DNA of 26,570 nucleotides from JBGRQB01 sp041725875 (GTDB lineage Bacteria; Bacteroidota; Ignavibacteria; Ignavibacteriales; Melioribacteraceae), in NCBI GenBank assembly GCA_041725875.1, contig JBGRQB010000038.1, forward strand, positions 1 through 26,570, read 5' to 3'. The notes beneath the pieces were generated by a model. The model made no database searches and was not told where the DNA came from. It saw only the letters and a list, made by a program, of their open reading frames with translations. Positions 6,572-15,636 of the stretch are shown piece by piece (the stretch's first letter is position 1; every line of letters begins with the position of its first letter). The translations under genes were made by a program, and so were the position numbers.

Positions 6572-7387
6572 ATGTTTCATAAAATTAAAAAGCAATTTGT
6601 AATATTATTTTTTCTGCTGATTTTTGTTTTAACATCTTGTTCAACTGTGCCCCTTACCGGCAGAAGTCAGTTGAATATTATTCCATCTTCCACAATTTTA
6701 TCAATGAGTTTTTCTCAGTATGATCAGTTTCTGAAAGAGAATAAACTCTCCACCAACAAAAAAGAAATTGCAATGGTTAAAAAGGTTGGTAAGAAAATTC
6801 AAAAAGCTGTTAAATTATACTTTGCACAGCGCGGACTCACATCTGAGTTATCCGATTATAAATGGGAGTTTAATCTTGTTGAAAGCGAAGCTGTTAATGC
6901 CTGGTGTATGCCCGGAGGAAAAGTTGTGATCTACACAGGAATTTTACCGGTTACAAAAACCGAAGCCGGACTCGCAGTTGTTATGGGACACGAAATTGCA
7001 CACGCACTTGCAAAACATGGAAATGAAAGAATGAGTCAGGGAATGCTCACACAACTTGGCGGATTTGCATTAAGCGAAGCATTAAAAAAGAAACCGGAAG
7101 AAACAAAAGCATTGTGGCTTACTGCTTACGGATTGGGGAGTCAGGTTGGAGTAATGCTTCCGTTTTCTCGTCTGCACGAAAGTGAAGCTGATCATTTGGG
7201 ACTTATTTTTATGGCTATGGCCGGATATAATCCAAATGAGGCTGTATCATTTTGGCAGAGAATGTCAGCCAACAAAAAGAATGGAACTCCTCCTGAGTTT
7301 TTAAGTACGCATCCTTCTGATGAAACCAGAATTAGCGATTTGAAAAAAATAATGCCCGAAGCTGAAAAATATTATAAGAAGAAATAA
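6572..7387 (+). CDS. M48-family zinc metallopeptidase lipoprotein
   Basis: Membrane-anchored zinc protease, probably facing the periplasm and acting in envelope protein quality control, like the LoiP/BepA group. The 271 residues start with a lipoprotein signal peptide whose lipobox is LTSC (Cys23), followed by STVPLTGRSQL, a segment common in this group. The zinc site HEIAH is at 140-144 and the third-ligand motif ESEAD at 203-207. The C-terminal STHPSDETR (245-253) is also typical. All catalytic residues are present. It starts 1 nt after the cNMP/YjbQ fusion gene, with GGGGAT just upstream, and ends the rightward cluster. The substrate is unknown. Confidence 0.9.
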   Translation: MFHKIKKQFVILFFLLIFVLTSCSTVPLTGRSQLNIIPSSTILSMSFSQYDQFLKENKLSTNKKEIAMVKKVGKKIQKAVKLYFAQRGLTSELSDYKWEFNLVESEAVNAWCMPGGKVVIYTGILPVTKTEAGLAVVMGHEIAHALAKHGNERMSQGMLTQLGGFALSEALKKKPEETKALWLTAYGLGSQVGVMLPFSRLHESEADHLGLIFMAMAGYNPNEAVSFWQRMSANKKNGTPPEFLSTHPSDETRISDLKKIMPEAEKYYKKK

Positions 7388-7415
7388 AAAAAGGACTGCT
7401 TGATGAGGGCAGTCC
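7386..7415 (-). terminator. Terminator of the leftward PspC/LiaF-like pair
   Basis: GGACTGC (7393-7399) pairs with GCAGTCC (7409-7415). On the minus strand it is followed by seven T residues (A-run 7386-7392). On the plus strand there is no T-tract, so it serves mainly the leftward genes and does not clearly end the M48 transcript. Confidence 0.7.
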
Positions 7416-7472
7416 AAGGTAGTAGAAATTGATAAAATACATTAAATAAAAGTCTGGGAGTAGCCTTTTATT

Positions 7473-8393
7473 TTAGTGTCTTTTAACTTTGAGTGATGAC
7501 ACTCCGCCATCCACATTTATATAAATTTTATTTTCAGCATTTGCAAAATCGTCTGTTACATAATATGTATCAGAATTTCCTTTTTTAGAAAATCCATCAA
7601 GTGTTTTTGCAATAAGAACCATATCGCCGGTAATTTTACATCCTGATTTTTCAGGGATATCAAAAACAAGAGTTGCGGCTCCCATTTCAACATCAATTTC
7701 TGTGCTGTTGTGTAAATCACCAAGCTTTATTTTTGTTTTGGTAGCGCCTGTGTTTAAGTCAAGGCGACGCACTTTATAATCGGTAAGATCAAGAGAAGTT
7801 GCGGCAGCACCAATGTTTAACTTAAGATCCCATATCGGGTTGTCATTTAATTTTACTTCAACTTTATTTTCAAAATCATAATCAAGATCTATCAAATTTA
7901 TTCTTGTATCTTCCTGTGTAATTTTAATAACTTCACCGCTGCCGGAAGAATAGGTTTCAAAATCATAATCGCCGAAAGTGTTGTAAGTCTTGGCCACAAC
8001 AAGTTCATTGGTAGCGCCTTTAATTGAAAACTTTCCGGCGCCGCCATTAATAATCAGTTTTGCATTTTCTATATCAGGTTCATACTGTTGTGAAAATTTT
8101 TCAACTTCGTAGCTGTTGTTATTACTAAAGTGAAAATCGTAATCATAATAAAACGCATTTAGAAAGAGCGCATACAAAATAACAGCCAGCCAGAACCCGG
8201 TAACACCTGTCACAATTGGACGAATAGTCGCGTTGTTTTTGAAAATTACCGATACACCCCAAAGAATAAAGATAAGAGCCCACCAGTCGGAAATGTAATA
8301 CCAGTCAAAATAAAACGAAACATAATTATCCAGTAAATACAAGGCACCAAGTGTTATAAAAAATAATCCCCAAAACAATGATCTTGTTTTCAT
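7473..8393 (-). CDS. LiaF-like membrane protein with toastrack-type C-terminal domain
   Basis: About 306 residues. The N-terminus has roughly three hydrophobic segments (SLFWGLFFITLGALYLL; WWALIFILWGVSVIF; GFWLAVILYALFLNAF), as in the LiaI/LiaF/DUF5668 transmembrane module. The rest is beta-rich with repeating short strands and Gly/Asp turns, resembling the DUF4097/LiaF C-terminal beta-helix (toastrack) domain. The start is chosen as ATG at 8393 because GGAGA (complement of 8399-8403) lies 5 nt upstream; a GTG one codon earlier would be only 2 nt away. It follows the PspC gene closely and shares its transcript and terminator. Role: probably envelope-stress sensing or signalling with the PspC partner, by analogy only. 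Confidence 0.75.
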   Translation of the reverse strand: MKTRSLFWGLFFITLGALYLLDNYVSFYFDWYYISDWWALIFILWGVSVIFKNNATIRPIVTGVTGFWLAVILYALFLNAFYYDYDFHFSNNNSYEVEKFSQQYEPDIENAKLIINGGAGKFSIKGATNELVVAKTYNTFGDYDFETYSSGSGEVIKITQEDTRINLIDLDYDFENKVEVKLNDNPIWDLKLNIGAAATSLDLTDYKVRRLDLNTGATKTKIKLGDLHNSTEIDVEMGAATLVFDIPEKSGCKITGDMVLIAKTLDGFSKKGNSDTYYVTDDFANAENKIYINVDGGVSSLKVKRH

Positions 8394-8404
8394 CACATTC
8401 TCCG

Positions 8405-8893
8405 TTATTTTCTAACTGAATTAATTATCAAACCGGCTCCGATACCTACAAGTATAAGAGGGAACAGATCTGCAAAATCGAAAAATGGAAAGAACGATTT
8501 TGAAAGAAGCAGTACACCTATACCAATCAGGATAGAACCGCCGATTAATCTTCCGTTGTTGGAGGATTTCTTAGTAGTAAACTGCTGCTGGAAATTAAAC
8601 TGAGAATTATCAGTTGCCTGATTTTCAGCTGTAAACTCAGCATTTTCTTCCTGCTTTTGTTCATCTGCAGGAGCACTTTGTGTTGAAGAGCTAAAGTTAG
8701 GAGCTATTAACGGTTCTTCAGGAACAACTATCCACATAACGATATAAGCAATCAGACCTATACCATTGAAGAAAGCGGCAATAACAAAAATTATTCTAAC
8801 CAAAATAGGGTCGATATTCAAATACTCGGATAATCCTGCTGCAACACCGCCAAATACCCGGTTTCCTCTCGCACGATACAATCTGTCTTTCAT
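8405..8893 (-). CDS. PspC-domain membrane protein
   Basis: About 162 residues. The N-terminal PspC domain is clear: LYRARGNRVFGGVAAGLSEY, then NIDPILVRIIFVIAAFF and a membrane helix ending WIVVPEE. A Gln/Ala/Glu-rich linker follows, then two C-terminal hydrophobic segments (GRLIGGSILIGIGVLLL and LFPLILVGIGAGLII) like the LiaI-type module. The start is ATG at 8893 because GGAGG (complement of 8899-8903) lies 5 nt before it; the longer reading from GTG at 8905 would overlap that site. PspC proteins respond to or buffer membrane stress. The LiaF-like gene starts about 11 nt after this stop, so the pair forms an operon. Confidence 0.85.
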   Translation of the reverse strand: MKDRLYRARGNRVFGGVAAGLSEYLNIDPILVRIIFVIAAFFNGIGLIAYIVMWIVVPEEPLIAPNFSSSTQSAPADEQKQEENAEFTAENQATDNSQFNFQQQFTTKKSSNNGRLIGGSILIGIGVLLLSKSFFPFFDFADLFPLILVGIGAGLIINSVRK

Positions 8894-8898
8894 CTCTG

Positions 8899-8903
8899 CC
8901 TCC
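8899..8903 (-). promoter_or_regulatory. Shine-Dalgarno fixing the PspC start
   Basis: GGAGG on the minus strand, 5 nt before the ATG at 8893. It overlaps the alternative upstream GTG frame and argues for the shorter protein. Confidence 0.6.
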
Positions 8904-8953
8904 ACATTTTTGGTGTTTTGTGAAGGGTTAGACGCAAGTTCGAAAAAAAAGTT

Positions 8954-8961
8954 TAAATTTA
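8954..8961 (-). promoter_or_regulatory. Possible -7 element of the PspC operon
   Basis: TAAATTTA fits TAnnTTTR and lies about 60 nt upstream of the PspC start. It is self-complementary and in AT-rich DNA, so the match is weak. Confidence 0.2.
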
Positions 8962-9113
8962 AATCACTAAAAAATTCTCGATATTGGTTATATATTGCAA
9001 TATTTTACAATTTCATTAAAAAAAATTGATAAAAAATTAACAATTTAATTGTAAAAACTTATGAAAGTTGTTAAGTTATCATTGTTCAATAAAAAAGTGT
9101 TTGCGACGATAAG

Positions 9114-10754
9114 ATGAAAATCGCTTTAGGCCAGGTAAACCCGATAATAGGGGATATCACAGGCAACAAAGCAAAGATAATAGATAGATACAGGCAAGGA
9201 CAGAAAGATAACGCGGATTTAGTAATATTTCCGGAACTTGCCTTACCGGGATATCCTCCGCAGGATCTTTTAGAGAAGCGGGAGTTCAGAGAACGGGTAA
9301 TTGATGCCAGTAAGGAAATTGCCTCTCAAACTAACGAAACCGCTCTGCTTTTCGGATCTATAACGGAAGAAGACGATGCAGTAGGAACCGGCCTCTACAA
9401 CTCAGCCCTTTTGTGCTACAACGGTGAAATCCGATTTATCCAACACAAATCATTAATTCCAAATTACGATGTTTTTGATGAAGTACGCTATTTTGAGCCT
9501 GCTAAAGATGTGTTTGTACACGAGTTTAAAGGTGAAAAACTTGGTATTTCAATTTGTGAAGATATCTGGAATGATAAAGATTACTGGAAAAACAGAAGAT
9601 ATAACTGCGACCCGACTGAAATTTTAAGAGATAAGGGCGCTACAATTTATCTTAACCTTTCTGCTAGTCCGTACGCTTATGGCAGACGTGCCGAACGACA
9701 CGAAATGTTATCCGTACTGACAAAAACCGATAAAACTCCTTTGGTATACTGCTGTTGTACAGGTGCACAGACCGACCTTATTTTTGACGGAGGCAGTATG
9801 TGCTTTAACTCAAAAGGGGAGCTGGTGCAGATAGGTAAAACTTATAATGAAGATTATTTTGTTTTTGATACAAATAAAGAACAAGCTTCTCTTTCTTCTG
9901 TTGAAGGAAGTTATGAGGAGGAAGTTCACGACGCATTAATTTACGGTTTGAAAGATTACGCTAATAAAACCGGCTTCAAAAAAGCATTAATAGGGTTAAG
10001 CGGCGGAATTGATTCGGCAATTGTTACTTACTTTGCCGTTGAAGCTTTTGGCGCTGAAAATGTTGATGTTGTTATGATGCCGTCTAAATATTCAAGCGAG
10101 GGAAGTGTAAAAGATTCTGAAAAACTTGTTGAAAAACTCGGAATAAGAAGTGCAAATATTTCTATTCAGCCGGTTTTTGACAAAGTACTTGATCAGTTGA
10201 ATCCTCTTTTTGCCGGACTCGCAGAAAATGTTGCCGAAGAAAATATTCAGTCGCGAATCAGAGGAGTTTACCTTATGGCAATCTCCAACAAATTTGGTTC
10301 TCTGTTGTGTACAACTGGAAACAAATCTGAAATGGCGGTTGGTTATGCAACATTGTACGGCGATATGAACGGAGCGCTTGGCGTAATTGCAGATGTTTAC
10401 AAAACAAAAGTTTATGATTTATGTCGCTACATCAACAGAAACGATGAAATTATTCCTGTAGAAATTATAGAAAAAGCTCCTTCTGCCGAGCTTAGACCAG
10501 ATCAGAAAGATGAAGATTCTTTACCTCCTTACGATTTACTTGATAATATCTTGAAAATGTATCTTGAAGAAAACAAGGAACTAAATGAGATATCAGGTAT
10601 TATAAAGGATAAAGAAGTTGTGGAAAAGATCCTGAAACTGGTGGATTTGAATGAATTCAAAAGAAAGCAGGCTGCTCCTGTGCTGAGAATTTCTAAAAAA
10701 GCATTTGGATACGGCAGAAGATTTCCAATAGTTCAGGGTTGGAAAAGAAAATGA
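9114..10754 (+). CDS. nadE: Glutamine-dependent NAD+ synthetase
   Basis: Makes NAD+ from nicotinic acid adenine dinucleotide and ATP using ammonia from glutamine; last step of NAD synthesis, cytoplasmic. The 546 residues comprise two domains. Residues 1-250 are the nitrilase-type glutaminase with triad Glu41 (FPELALPGYPPQDLL), Lys112 (HKSLIPNYDVFDEVRYF) and Cys148 (ISICEDIW). Residues 270-546 are the synthetase, with the ATP-pyrophosphatase loop SGGIDS at 296-301 and TGNKSEMAVGYATLYGD further on. All catalytic residues are present and the length is normal for this two-domain form. The start is ATG at 9114 behind a weak purine stretch. A 5-prime region of about 200 AT-rich bases separates it from the divergent PspC gene. 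The DsbD-type gene begins 44 nt after its stop. Confidence 0.95.
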   Translation: MKIALGQVNPIIGDITGNKAKIIDRYRQGQKDNADLVIFPELALPGYPPQDLLEKREFRERVIDASKEIASQTNETALLFGSITEEDDAVGTGLYNSALLCYNGEIRFIQHKSLIPNYDVFDEVRYFEPAKDVFVHEFKGEKLGISICEDIWNDKDYWKNRRYNCDPTEILRDKGATIYLNLSASPYAYGRRAERHEMLSVLTKTDKTPLVYCCCTGAQTDLIFDGGSMCFNSKGELVQIGKTYNEDYFVFDTNKEQASLSSVEGSYEEEVHDALIYGLKDYANKTGFKKALIGLSGGIDSAIVTYFAVEAFGAENVDVVMMPSKYSSEGSVKDSEKLVEKLGIRSANISIQPVFDKVLDQLNPLFAGLAENVAEENIQSRIRGVYLMAISNKFGSLLCTTGNKSEMAVGYATLYGDMNGALGVIADVYKTKVYDLCRYINRNDEIIPVEIIEKAPSAELRPDQKDEDSLPPYDLLDNILKMYLEENKELNEISGIIKDKEVVEKILKLVDLNEFKRKQAAPVLRISKKAFGYGRRFPIVQGWKRK

Positions 10755-10798
10755 TCATAAAAGGCGCATATATAATAAATCATCAAAAGGAAGTATTT

Positions 10799-12598
10799 AT
10801 GAACTTAAAAAAACTTTTTGTACTTAAACTCGTTTTTGTACTTCTGTTTTCTGTTTCGGCATTTGCACAGTTTGGCGACGAACAGCAAATGAGTTTTTCT
10901 GTAATTCAGAACTCAAAAGAAGTTAATGTGGGAAGTGAACTTGATGTTGCTTTTAAGCTGAACATTTTTGATACCTGGCACATTAATTCTAATAATCCAA
11001 AAGATGAGTTTTTGTTTCCGACTACTATTAGTTTGAAAACAGAAACTTTCAAGTTTTCTAATCTTATTTTTCCTCACGCAGAAGAGATAAAATTTGATTT
11101 TTCCGAAAATCCTGTGGCAGTATATGAAGGCACTGTTTATGTATATGGAAAAATTAAGTTTGATGAAAAGCTTGAGTTAAAGGAATATAAAATTCCTGTA
11201 GAAATTGAATATCAATCTTGTAACAATTCACAATGTATGCCTCCAAACACAATTACAGCTGAAGTAGTTGTAACTGCAGTTAAGGCTGGTGAAGCTGTTA
11301 CAAAAATAAATAATGAAGTTTTTGAAAAGAAAGATGCAGCTTCAGAAAATAAACAGGCAGATGAAAAAGTTTCTGAACTTGAAGGTGATGAAACAGCAGC
11401 TGAATTAGCTGAAAGCGGTTTGTTTTTAAGTCTGATCTTGGTTTTCTTCGGCGGTCTGGCACTTAATCTTACTCCTTGTGTTTATCCTTTAATACCAATT
11501 ACTATCGGGTATTTTGGCGGACAGTCAGAAGGGAGCACTGGCAAGTTGGTTGGTTTAGGAATATTTTATATTCTTGGTATGGCTCTTACTTATTCTGTGG
11601 TAGGTGTTATTACTGCATTAAGTGGTGCCGTATTTGGAGCTCTTATGCAGAACCCGATTGTTATTGGAGTAATCTGCTTAATTTTTATAACTCTTGCAGT
11701 AAGTATGTTTGGTGCATTTGAGTTAAAAATGCCTGACAGCTGGGTTATGAAAGCCGGTGGTGCAAAATCAGGTAACTTTGGTGCTTTCTTTATGGGATTA
11801 ACAATGGGTATTGTTGCAGCTCCTTGTATTGGTCCTTTTGTACTAAGTCTTGTTACTTTGGTTGCTGCTAACGGCGATCCTGTTTACGGATTTGTAATGT
11901 TCTTTACAATGGCTGTTGGTTTGGGATTACCATACTTATTCCTTGCAATTTTCTCAGGAAAATTAAACAGTCTGCCTCAAGCAGGAATGTGGATGATTGC
12001 CATAAAGAAAATTTTTGGGTTCCTTTTATTGGGAATGGCAATCTATTTTGCAGCTCCGTTGTTACCTAAAGCAGTTAATGAATTTGCACTTCCGATATTT
12101 GGAATTATTTCTGTAATCTATCTTCTTGTGTTTGATACAATGGCAAACGACAGGGAAGGGTTCAGAAAATTTAAGACGATTTTTAGTCTTGTAATATTTG
12201 CTCTGTCAGTCTTTATGCTGACCCATTCTTATGTTTCTTCATCAGGTTCGGTAGAAAAAGTAAAATTCGAAAAATTTGATCAGGAAAAATTTGATGCTTC
12301 AATGAAAAAAGGTGAAAAAATTCTTGTGGATTTTTACGCTGACTGGTGTATACCTTGTAAAGAATATGATGCCATAACATTTAAAGATCCGGAAGTGGTG
12401 GCATTATCAAAAAGTTTTGATAATTATAAAATAGATATGACAAAATCAGATGATCATAAAGAAGCGCTTCGCAAGAAGTTTGGTGCAAAAGGAATGCCTA
12501 CTTTGATCATTTTTGATACAACAGGAAAGGAAGTTAAAAGGTTCACAGGGTATGTGGGACCTGACGAGTTCGTTAAAATATTGAAATCTGTTAATTAA
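10799..12598 (+). CDS. DsbD-type thiol:disulfide interchange protein
   Basis: Transfers electrons from cytoplasmic thioredoxin across the inner membrane to periplasmic thiol proteins. The 599 residues start with a signal peptide (to about AFAQ, residue 24). An N-terminal periplasmic domain follows with Cys141 and Cys146 (SCNNSQCMPP); the spacing of four residues is one shorter than I recall for E. coli DsbD. The membrane domain (about 207-480) has the two transport cysteines, Cys227 in LTPCVYPL and Cys343 in AAPCIGPF. The C-terminal thioredoxin domain has CIPC (Cys517/520) and cis-Pro in GMPTLIIF. The start is ATG at 10799, chosen because AAGGAAG (10787-10793) lies 5 nt upstream and a signal peptide begins there. 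The frame stays open further 5-prime into the end of nadE. Confidence 0.93.
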   Translation: MNLKKLFVLKLVFVLLFSVSAFAQFGDEQQMSFSVIQNSKEVNVGSELDVAFKLNIFDTWHINSNNPKDEFLFPTTISLKTETFKFSNLIFPHAEEIKFDFSENPVAVYEGTVYVYGKIKFDEKLELKEYKIPVEIEYQSCNNSQCMPPNTITAEVVVTAVKAGEAVTKINNEVFEKKDAASENKQADEKVSELEGDETAAELAESGLFLSLILVFFGGLALNLTPCVYPLIPITIGYFGGQSEGSTGKLVGLGIFYILGMALTYSVVGVITALSGAVFGALMQNPIVIGVICLIFITLAVSMFGAFELKMPDSWVMKAGGAKSGNFGAFFMGLTMGIVAAPCIGPFVLSLVTLVAANGDPVYGFVMFFTMAVGLGLPYLFLAIFSGKLNSLPQAGMWMIAIKKIFGFLLLGMAIYFAAPLLPKAVNEFALPIFGIISVIYLLVFDTMANDREGFRKFKTIFSLVIFALSVFMLTHSYVSSSGSVEKVKFEKFDQEKFDASMKKGEKILVDFYADWCIPCKEYDAITFKDPEVVALSKSFDNYKIDMTKSDDHKEALRKKFGAKGMPTLIIFDTTGKEVKRFTGYVGPDEFVKILKSVN

Positions 12599-12658
12599 AA
12601 AAATAGATACTTAATTAAATTCATATTTTACAATAAACGGTATGAGTTAACAATAAAA

Positions 12659-14503
12659 ATGGAAAAAGAACTAAAAAGTCTAAGTGAAGTGACCGTCAAA
12701 TTTGCCGGAGATTCTGGTGACGGTATGCAGTTAACCGGTACGCAATTCAGTGATAGTACAGCTTTTGCCGGTAATGATTTAATGACATTACCTGATTATC
12801 CTTCTGAAATTCGTGCCCCTGCCGGTACTATTGCCGGTGTGAGTGGATTCCAGCTGCACTTCAGTTCAAACAATAGTAATACACCTGGTGATTTACCAGA
12901 TGCATTGGTTGCTATGAACCCTGCTGCTTTAAAAGCAAACTTGAAAGACTTAAAACAAAATGGAATTATAGTTGCGAATCAGGATGCCTTTAATGAAAAA
13001 AATCTTAAACTGGCTAATTATGAAGTGAGTCCTTTAGAAGATGAATCACTTTCCGGTTACAAGGTTTATCCGGTTCCAATAACAAGCATGACGGAAGAAA
13101 CGCTTAAAGAAAGCTCACTTACAAAGAAAGAAAAACTTCGTTGTAAAAACTTCTTTGCATTGGGTATTATGCTTTGGCTTTATAATCGTCCTGTTGAACC
13201 GGTAAATAACTGGATTAACAATAAGTTTGCCAAAAAACCTGAAATAGCGGAAGCTAACAAAAATGTATTAAAAGCAGGTTTTAACTATGGTGACAATACG
13301 CAGTTGTTTACAGTAAGATATAATGTAAAACCTGCCAACCTTGAAAAAGGTACATACAGAAATATTTCCGGTAACGAAGCAACTGCTTTGGGATTGGTTA
13401 CTTCTGCTTGTTTGGCTGATAAACCATTATTCCTAGGTTCTTATCCAATTACACCTGCCACTGAAATTTTACAGTATGTTAGTAAATATAAAAACTACAA
13501 CTGTAAAACTTTCCAGGCCGAAGATGAAATTGCGGGTATAGTTTCATCAATTGGCGCTGCTTACGGTGGTCATTTATCTGTTACAACTACCAGTGGACCT
13601 GGTTTGGCATTAAAAGCAGAAGCATTGGGACTTGCCTGTATTACAGAACTTCCTCTTGTAATTGTTAACGTACAGAGAGGCGGACCAAGTACAGGATTAC
13701 CAACAAAAACTGAGCAATCAGATTTATTACAGGCTATGTACGGAAGAAACGGCGAAGCTCCTATTCCTGTTATTGCAGCTTCAACTCCTAGCGATTGTTA
13801 TTATATGGCAATTGAAGCAATGAGAATAGCTGTTAAGTATATGACTCCTGTATTGTTATTAACTGACGGTTATATTGCAAATGGTTCTGAACCAATGAAA
13901 TTACCTGAAGTTGATTCTTTACCAGAAATTAAAGTAGAATATCATACTGATAAAGATACATATAACCCTTACCAGAGAAATGATCTTCAGGTCAGACCTT
14001 GGGCAATTCCGGGGACTCCTGGATTGGAACACAAAGTTGGCGGACTTGAAAAATCACACATCTATGGTAATGTAAGTTATGATCCTGATAACCACGACTT
14101 TATGGTGAGAGTAAGAGCGCAAAAAGTAGCTAATATTTCTCACGATGTTCCTGATCTTGAAGTTGATGGTGATCCTCAGGGTGAATTATTGGTAGTTGGC
14201 TGGGGTGGTACTTACGGAAGTATTACTGATGCGGTTAATCATGCAAGAGAAGCCGGATACAAAGTATCTCAGGCTCATTTCAAACATCTTAACCCAATGC
14301 CTAAAAACACTGCCGAGGTATTAAGAAGTTTCAAACACGTTCTTATACCAGAATTAAATATGGGACAATTGGCTCATATTTTAAGAGCTAACTACTGCTT
14401 AACAAATATTCACTCACTTAAAAAAGTTAAAGGTCTGCCTTTCAGATCATTTGAAATTCAGGCAGGGATAGCAGATTTGCTAGGAGGAAATAATGGAAAA
14501 TAA
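12659..14503 (+). CDS. korA: 2-oxoglutarate:ferredoxin oxidoreductase subunit alpha (gamma-alpha fusion)
   Basis: Part of the enzyme interconverting 2-oxoglutarate and succinyl-CoA with ferredoxin as electron partner, in the oxidative or reductive TCA cycle. The 614 residues begin with a gamma-type domain (FAGDSGDGMQLTG, 15-27, then LPDYPSEIRAPAGTIAGVSG). The alpha domain follows from about 235, with GSYPITPATEILQY, the conserved Glu-containing FQAEDEIAGI and TTTSGPGLALKAE. No 4Fe-4S ferredoxin domain is fused. The start is ATG at 12659, with no strong SD. It overlaps korB by 11 nt. Related 2-oxoacid enzymes (pyruvate, isovalerate) share this fold; the gamma-alpha arrangement paired with a KorB-type beta subunit favours 2-oxoglutarate. 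Confidence 0.9.
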   Translation: MEKELKSLSEVTVKFAGDSGDGMQLTGTQFSDSTAFAGNDLMTLPDYPSEIRAPAGTIAGVSGFQLHFSSNNSNTPGDLPDALVAMNPAALKANLKDLKQNGIIVANQDAFNEKNLKLANYEVSPLEDESLSGYKVYPVPITSMTEETLKESSLTKKEKLRCKNFFALGIMLWLYNRPVEPVNNWINNKFAKKPEIAEANKNVLKAGFNYGDNTQLFTVRYNVKPANLEKGTYRNISGNEATALGLVTSACLADKPLFLGSYPITPATEILQYVSKYKNYNCKTFQAEDEIAGIVSSIGAAYGGHLSVTTTSGPGLALKAEALGLACITELPLVIVNVQRGGPSTGLPTKTEQSDLLQAMYGRNGEAPIPVIAASTPSDCYYMAIEAMRIAVKYMTPVLLLTDGYIANGSEPMKLPEVDSLPEIKVEYHTDKDTYNPYQRNDLQVRPWAIPGTPGLEHKVGGLEKSHIYGNVSYDPDNHDFMVRVRAQKVANISHDVPDLEVDGDPQGELLVVGWGGTYGSITDAVNHAREAGYKVSQAHFKHLNPMPKNTAEVLRSFKHVLIPELNMGQLAHILRANYCLTNIHSLKKVKGLPFRSFEIQAGIADLLGGNNGK

Positions 14504-15518
14504 CATAGAAACTAAATTGACACATAAGGATTTTATTCCTGCTGCAGAAGTAAAATGGTGTCCTGGTTGTGGTGACTATGTCGTTTTGAATCAGGTTCAG
14601 AAAATTATGCCTGAAATAGGCAGAAAAAAAGAAGATATAGTTTGGGTTTCCGGTATTGGCTGTTCAAGTCGTTTCCCTTATTATATGGATACATACGGAT
14701 TCCATTCAATTCACGGTAGAGCTCCTGCAATTGCAACAGGATTAAAAGTTGCTCGTCCTGAATTATCAGTTTGGGTTGCAACAGGTGATGGTGACCTTAT
14801 GAGTATTGGTGGTAACCACTTTATCCATACTTGCAGAAAAAATGTTGATTTGAAAATTATTCTTTTCAATAATCAGATTTATGGTTTAACAAAAGGTCAG
14901 TATTCTCCAACTTCTGAAAAAGGTAAAGTTACTAAAACAACTCCTTACGGAAGTATTGATAATCCGTTTAACCCTTCAGCGCTCGCTTTGGGTGCCGGTG
15001 CTACCTTTATTGCAAGAGCAATTGACAGAAACCCTAAAATGGTTAATAAAATGCTTAAAGCTGCCGCAGAGCATAAAGGAACTGCTTTTGTAGAAGTATA
15101 TCAGAATTGCGTTATTTTTAACGACGGCGCCTTTGATGCAATTTCAACTGCTCCAGATAAATTAGAAAAAATAATAAATCTTGAAGATCAGCAGCCTTTA
15201 ATCTTTGGTAAAGAAAAAGATAAAGGTATTATTCTTGACGGCTTTAACCCTAAAGTTGTTTCATTAACAGATGGTAAATATTCTGCTGATGATTTACTTG
15301 TTCATGATGAACATGATGAAAGTCCTGTAAGAGCTCAGATTTTATCATTAATGACTGAAGATGAAAATCTGCCAACTCCTTTTGGTATTTTCAGAAAAGT
15401 AGATAAACCTGTGTACGATACTGAAGTTCACAACCAGATGTTGGATGTTACCGAGAAAAAAGGTAAGGGGTCTATTAAAGACTTATTATACACTCCAAAC
15501 ACTTGGGAAGTTAAATAA
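14493..15518 (+). CDS. korB: 2-oxoglutarate:ferredoxin oxidoreductase subunit beta
   Basis: TPP- and Fe-S-binding partner of korA. The 341 residues show WCPGCGDY (22-29), whose Cys23 and Cys26 with Cys57 (GIGCSSRFP) are positions of iron-sulfur ligands in this family. The TPP/Mg site is GDGDLMSIGGNHFIH (98-112) with NNQIYGLTKGQ (126-136). The gene starts inside korA at ATG 14493 behind a strong AGGAGG (14482-14487), so its translation is coupled yet independently efficient. A strong terminator at 15531-15561 closes the transcript. Confidence 0.93.
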   Translation: MENNIETKLTHKDFIPAAEVKWCPGCGDYVVLNQVQKIMPEIGRKKEDIVWVSGIGCSSRFPYYMDTYGFHSIHGRAPAIATGLKVARPELSVWVATGDGDLMSIGGNHFIHTCRKNVDLKIILFNNQIYGLTKGQYSPTSEKGKVTKTTPYGSIDNPFNPSALALGAGATFIARAIDRNPKMVNKMLKAAAEHKGTAFVEVYQNCVIFNDGAFDAISTAPDKLEKIINLEDQQPLIFGKEKDKGIILDGFNPKVVSLTDGKYSADDLLVHDEHDESPVRAQILSLMTEDENLPTPFGIFRKVDKPVYDTEVHNQMLDVTEKKGKGSIKDLLYTPNTWEVK

Positions 15519-15530
15519 ATTTAACAGATT

Positions 15531-15561
15531 AAAAAAGGTGGATAAAATATCCGCCTTTTTT
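15531..15561 (+). terminator. Terminator of korAB
   Basis: GGTGGAT (15537-15543) pairs with ATCCGCC (15549-15555), with one T-G pair. Flanking A6 and T6 extend the stem and give the T-tract. Confidence 0.85.
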
Positions 15562-15595
15562 ATGAAAAAATATTTTTATTATTTAAGAAAAATCG

Positions 15596-15603
15596 TATAT
15601 TTG
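15596..15603 (+). promoter_or_regulatory. Bacteroidota-type -7 element of rpmB
   Basis: TATATTTG is a full match to TAnnTTTG and lies 33 nt before the rpmB start, just after the korAB terminator, so rpmB needs its own promoter here. The -33 element is not clear. Confidence 0.5.
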
Positions 15604-15636
15604 AGTCTTGAAATTTTTAAGAATCAGGAGATAACA

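Noticed and set aside
8766..9029. 87-codon open frame on the plus strand near the PspC gene
   Set aside because: It is antisense to the PspC domain and continues into AT-rich promoter DNA.
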